From assembly GCA_027040585.1 (NCBI GenBank), contig JALULU010000269.1, positions 1-7,578 of the forward strand: a stretch of 7,578 nucleotides of DNA. Reading direction: 5' to 3'. The stretch comes from Acidobacteriota bacterium. GTDB taxonomy: Bacteria; Acidobacteriota; JAAYUB01; JAMOQF01. Positions 6,227-7,578 of this stretch are shown piece after piece (positions within the stretch are counted from its first letter, which is position 1; every line of letters starts with the position of its first letter). Below the pieces are notes generated by a model. That model was not told where the DNA came from. It did not search any database and saw only the letters and a program-made list of their open reading frames with translations. A program made the translations under genes and the position numbers.

Positions 6227-7397
6227 ATTTTTTAGGGGGTAAATTCCCCCTTATTTCCCCTTTAAGCACAGAACATTCACCATATTTTAATCTTATTTTG
6301 TCCACTGTTTTATTTAGTTTTTTTAATCTTTCAATTTCATTAATCTCAAATAGAGTTGGCATGGTATCTACGGGGTATATATCCTCAACTATTACCCCAA
6401 TTTTCCTGATTCCCACTCCATTTATTTTCAAAGCCTTAACAAGTTCAAACAGTTTTTCTTTCATCAATTCTTCATGATTTATAAAACGCTTAAAATTATA
6501 TGTATAGTAATTGGATAGAAAATTTGAATACCCCACCTTTACTGTCAATTTTTTTGCCGCAAGTTTTTTTATCCTCAATTTCGAACAAAGTAATTGAAGG
6601 AAGAAAAATGCCCTTTCTTTAAATTCCATAATATCAGTAATATCCCTATCAAATGTTTCCTCTCGCCCCATTGATCTGGGAAATTTTAGTTCTTGTGGAA
6701 CGTTATTATCAGACAAATTTTTAAGTGAATTAAATATCTTTCCACCATTTACCCCCAAATATTTCTCTAACGATTTTGAATTCATTGAAATTAACTGTTC
6801 AATATTTTTAACATCAATGGAGTTAAAAAAATTTGCAATTTTTTTACCTATTCCGGGAACTGTCTTTATGGGAAAAGAAGCAAAAAAGAATATCTCCTCC
6901 CCCGAAAATAAAAACAATATCCCCCCTGGCTTTGCAAGTTTTGATAACATTTTAGCATAGGTCATAGAACTTGAAATTCCTATTGAGGAATCAAGCCCTG
7001 TTTTCTCTTTGATTTCTGAGACTATTAGAGATGAAACATATAGTGGATTTTTCCACAATCTTTCACACCCTCTAAAATCTACAAAACACTCATCTATGGA
7101 GTACTTAAAAACATGTGGAGAATATTTATAAAGAATTTTGGTAAATTTATCTGAATACTTTTCATATTTTTCAAAGTCTGGTGGAAAAACCTGCAATTCT
7201 GGACAAAGCCTCTTTGCATGTGATACAAGCATCCCAGTTTTCACACCTTTAGTTTTTGCAGGATAAGTAGCAGAAAGTATTATACCCCTTCTTTTTGTTC
7301 CACCCACAGCTATGGGCATATCTTTACCTAAATTACGATCCACCCTTTCCACAGTGGCATAAAAGGAATCCATATCTATGTGAATTATCCAGGACAT
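6186..7397 (-). CDS. dinB: DNA polymerase IV (Y-family translesion polymerase)
   Basis: The 403-residue protein is a full-length DinB. The palm has metal ligands D8 (IDMDSFY) and D102/E103 (SIDECFVD), with Y13 at the steric-gate position that excludes ribonucleotides. The fingers motif is LSATYPAKTKGVKTGM (41-56), and the conserved Lys-rich segment is SMTYAKMLSKLAKPGG (144-159). A helix-hairpin-helix follows, VPGIGKKI (180-187), and the little-finger domain covers about 240-345. MPTLFE (346-351) sits where many relatives carry a QLSLF-type clamp-binding motif, but it lacks the Gln. The C-terminal DKIRLKYG segment is typical of the family. The start lies 3 bp after the lexA stop with only a weak Shine-Dalgarno, suggesting coupling to lexA. 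It extends replication past damaged template without proofreading. The 3' end runs 41 bp into the convergent secreted-protein gene. No terminator for dinB is visible. Confidence 0.96.
   Translation of the reverse strand: MSWIIHIDMDSFYATVERVDRNLGKDMPIAVGGTKRRGIILSATYPAKTKGVKTGMLVSHAKRLCPELQVFPPDFEKYEKYSDKFTKILYKYSPHVFKYSIDECFVDFRGCERLWKNPLYVSSLIVSEIKEKTGLDSSIGISSSMTYAKMLSKLAKPGGILFLFSGEEIFFFASFPIKTVPGIGKKIANFFNSIDVKNIEQLISMNSKSLEKYLGVNGGKIFNSLKNLSDNNVPQELKFPRSMGREETFDRDITDIMEFKERAFFFLQLLCSKLRIKKLAAKKLTVKVGYSNFLSNYYTYNFKRFINHEELMKEKLFELVKALKINGVGIRKIGVIVEDIYPVDTMPTLFEINEIERLKKLNKTVDKIRLKYGECSVLKGEIRGNLPPKKFILFPIREGLRKN
6234..6257 (+). terminator. GC-rich hairpin after the secreted-protein gene, inside the dinB coding region
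   Basis: AGGGGG (6234-6239) and CCCCCT (6246-6251) pair perfectly around a 6-nt loop (TAAATT). Five G:C pairs stand out strongly in this AT-rich DNA. The hairpin begins 8 bp past the plus-strand stop and is followed by TATTT, a short U-rich tract, so it fits a plus-strand intrinsic terminator. On the minus strand it is followed by A-rich sequence, so it should not stop dinB transcription. It lies within the last codons of dinB. Confidence 0.6.
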
Positions 7398-7400
7398 GTT

Positions 7401-7578
7401 TCAATATTTTCTCAATACTCCCACTACAATTCCTTGAATCTTAACTCTTTTCGATTCAAAAATCATGGGTTTCATCGTGGCGTTCTCAGGCTTTAATATA
7501 ACTTTTCCATTTTTTTTATAAAATTTTTTTAAAGTAGTCTCCCTATTGTCTATAAGCGCAACAACCGTTTGCCCATTT
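7401..7578 (-). CDS. lexA: LexA-type repressor, C-terminal peptidase part (cut by the window edge)
   Basis: Only the last 58 codons and stop are visible; the N-terminus lies beyond the right edge. The visible part matches the C-terminal S24 self-cleavage domain: NGQTVVALID, then TTLKKFYKK, ILKPENATMKPM and the final GIVVGVLRKY. The lysine in TLKK (7527-7529) aligns with the catalytic Lys (K156 in E. coli LexA). The catalytic Ser, the cleavage site and the DNA-binding domain are not in view. LexA represses damage-response genes and cleaves itself when stimulated by RecA filaments. A UmuD-like protein has the same fold, but the GVLRKY ending is more LexA-like. Its stop is 3 bp before the dinB ATG, so the two form an operon and dinB should share the lexA promoter, which is outside the window. 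Confidence 0.88.
   Translation of the reverse strand, partial: NGQTVVALIDNRETTLKKFYKKNGKVILKPENATMKPMIFESKRVKIQGIVVGVLRKY

Noticed and set aside
1..7578. CRISPR arrays, tRNA or rRNA genes, insertion sequences and phage attachment sites
   Set aside because: No regularly spaced direct repeats, cloverleaf-like segments, transposase motifs or terminal inverted repeats were seen on either strand.

Overview
The window is very AT-rich, with long A and T runs, and is densely coded. It comes from a bacterium with an F-type ATP synthase, an MglA-type polarity GTPase and LexA/DinB DNA-damage genes. The exported protein with cohesin-like and repeated beta modules suggests a Gram-negative lineage of acidobacterial, deltaproteobacterial or candidate-phylum type. 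That placement is inference from gene content; no rRNA or other firm taxonomic marker is present.

Layout, left to right. (1) At the left edge is the 5' part of an ATP synthase b/b' subunit gene on the minus strand, cut by the window. A candidate promoter with a perfect TTGACA lies just upstream of it. (2) Next is a two-gene minus-strand operon with a 10-bp gap. The upstream gene encodes an MglA-like small GTPase fused to a GAF domain and a histidine-kinase-type ATPase domain. The downstream gene encodes a TPR protein ending in a PATAN/DUF4388 domain. An AT-rich hairpin with a U-run follows the operon. (3) A 138-bp divergent intergenic region (4232-4369) holds a promoter-like pair, a perfect palindrome between its -35 and -10, and three GTTCAA half-sites. 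(4) A plus-strand gene encodes a secreted protein with a signal peptide, a cohesin-like domain and two tandem copies of a roughly 220-residue beta-rich module. (5) Converging on it, with a 41-bp tail-to-tail overlap, is a minus-strand DNA polymerase IV gene (dinB). It lies 3 bp downstream of the C-terminal end of a LexA-type repressor gene, cut by the right edge.

How they may work together. LexA and DinB form an ordinary damage-response pair: LexA represses and DinB performs translesion synthesis. The GTPase-GAF-ATPase protein and the TPR-PATAN protein are probably one signalling module. The first could join GTP switching to ligand sensing and an ATPase domain, and the second looks like a non-enzymatic adaptor. 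The kinase-like part has no histidine anywhere in the phosphoacceptor (DHp) region and has a degenerate G2 box, so conventional two-component signalling is unlikely. This module is the most interesting part of the window. The divergent secreted protein may be co-regulated with it, but the sequence offers only shared intergenic DNA as support.
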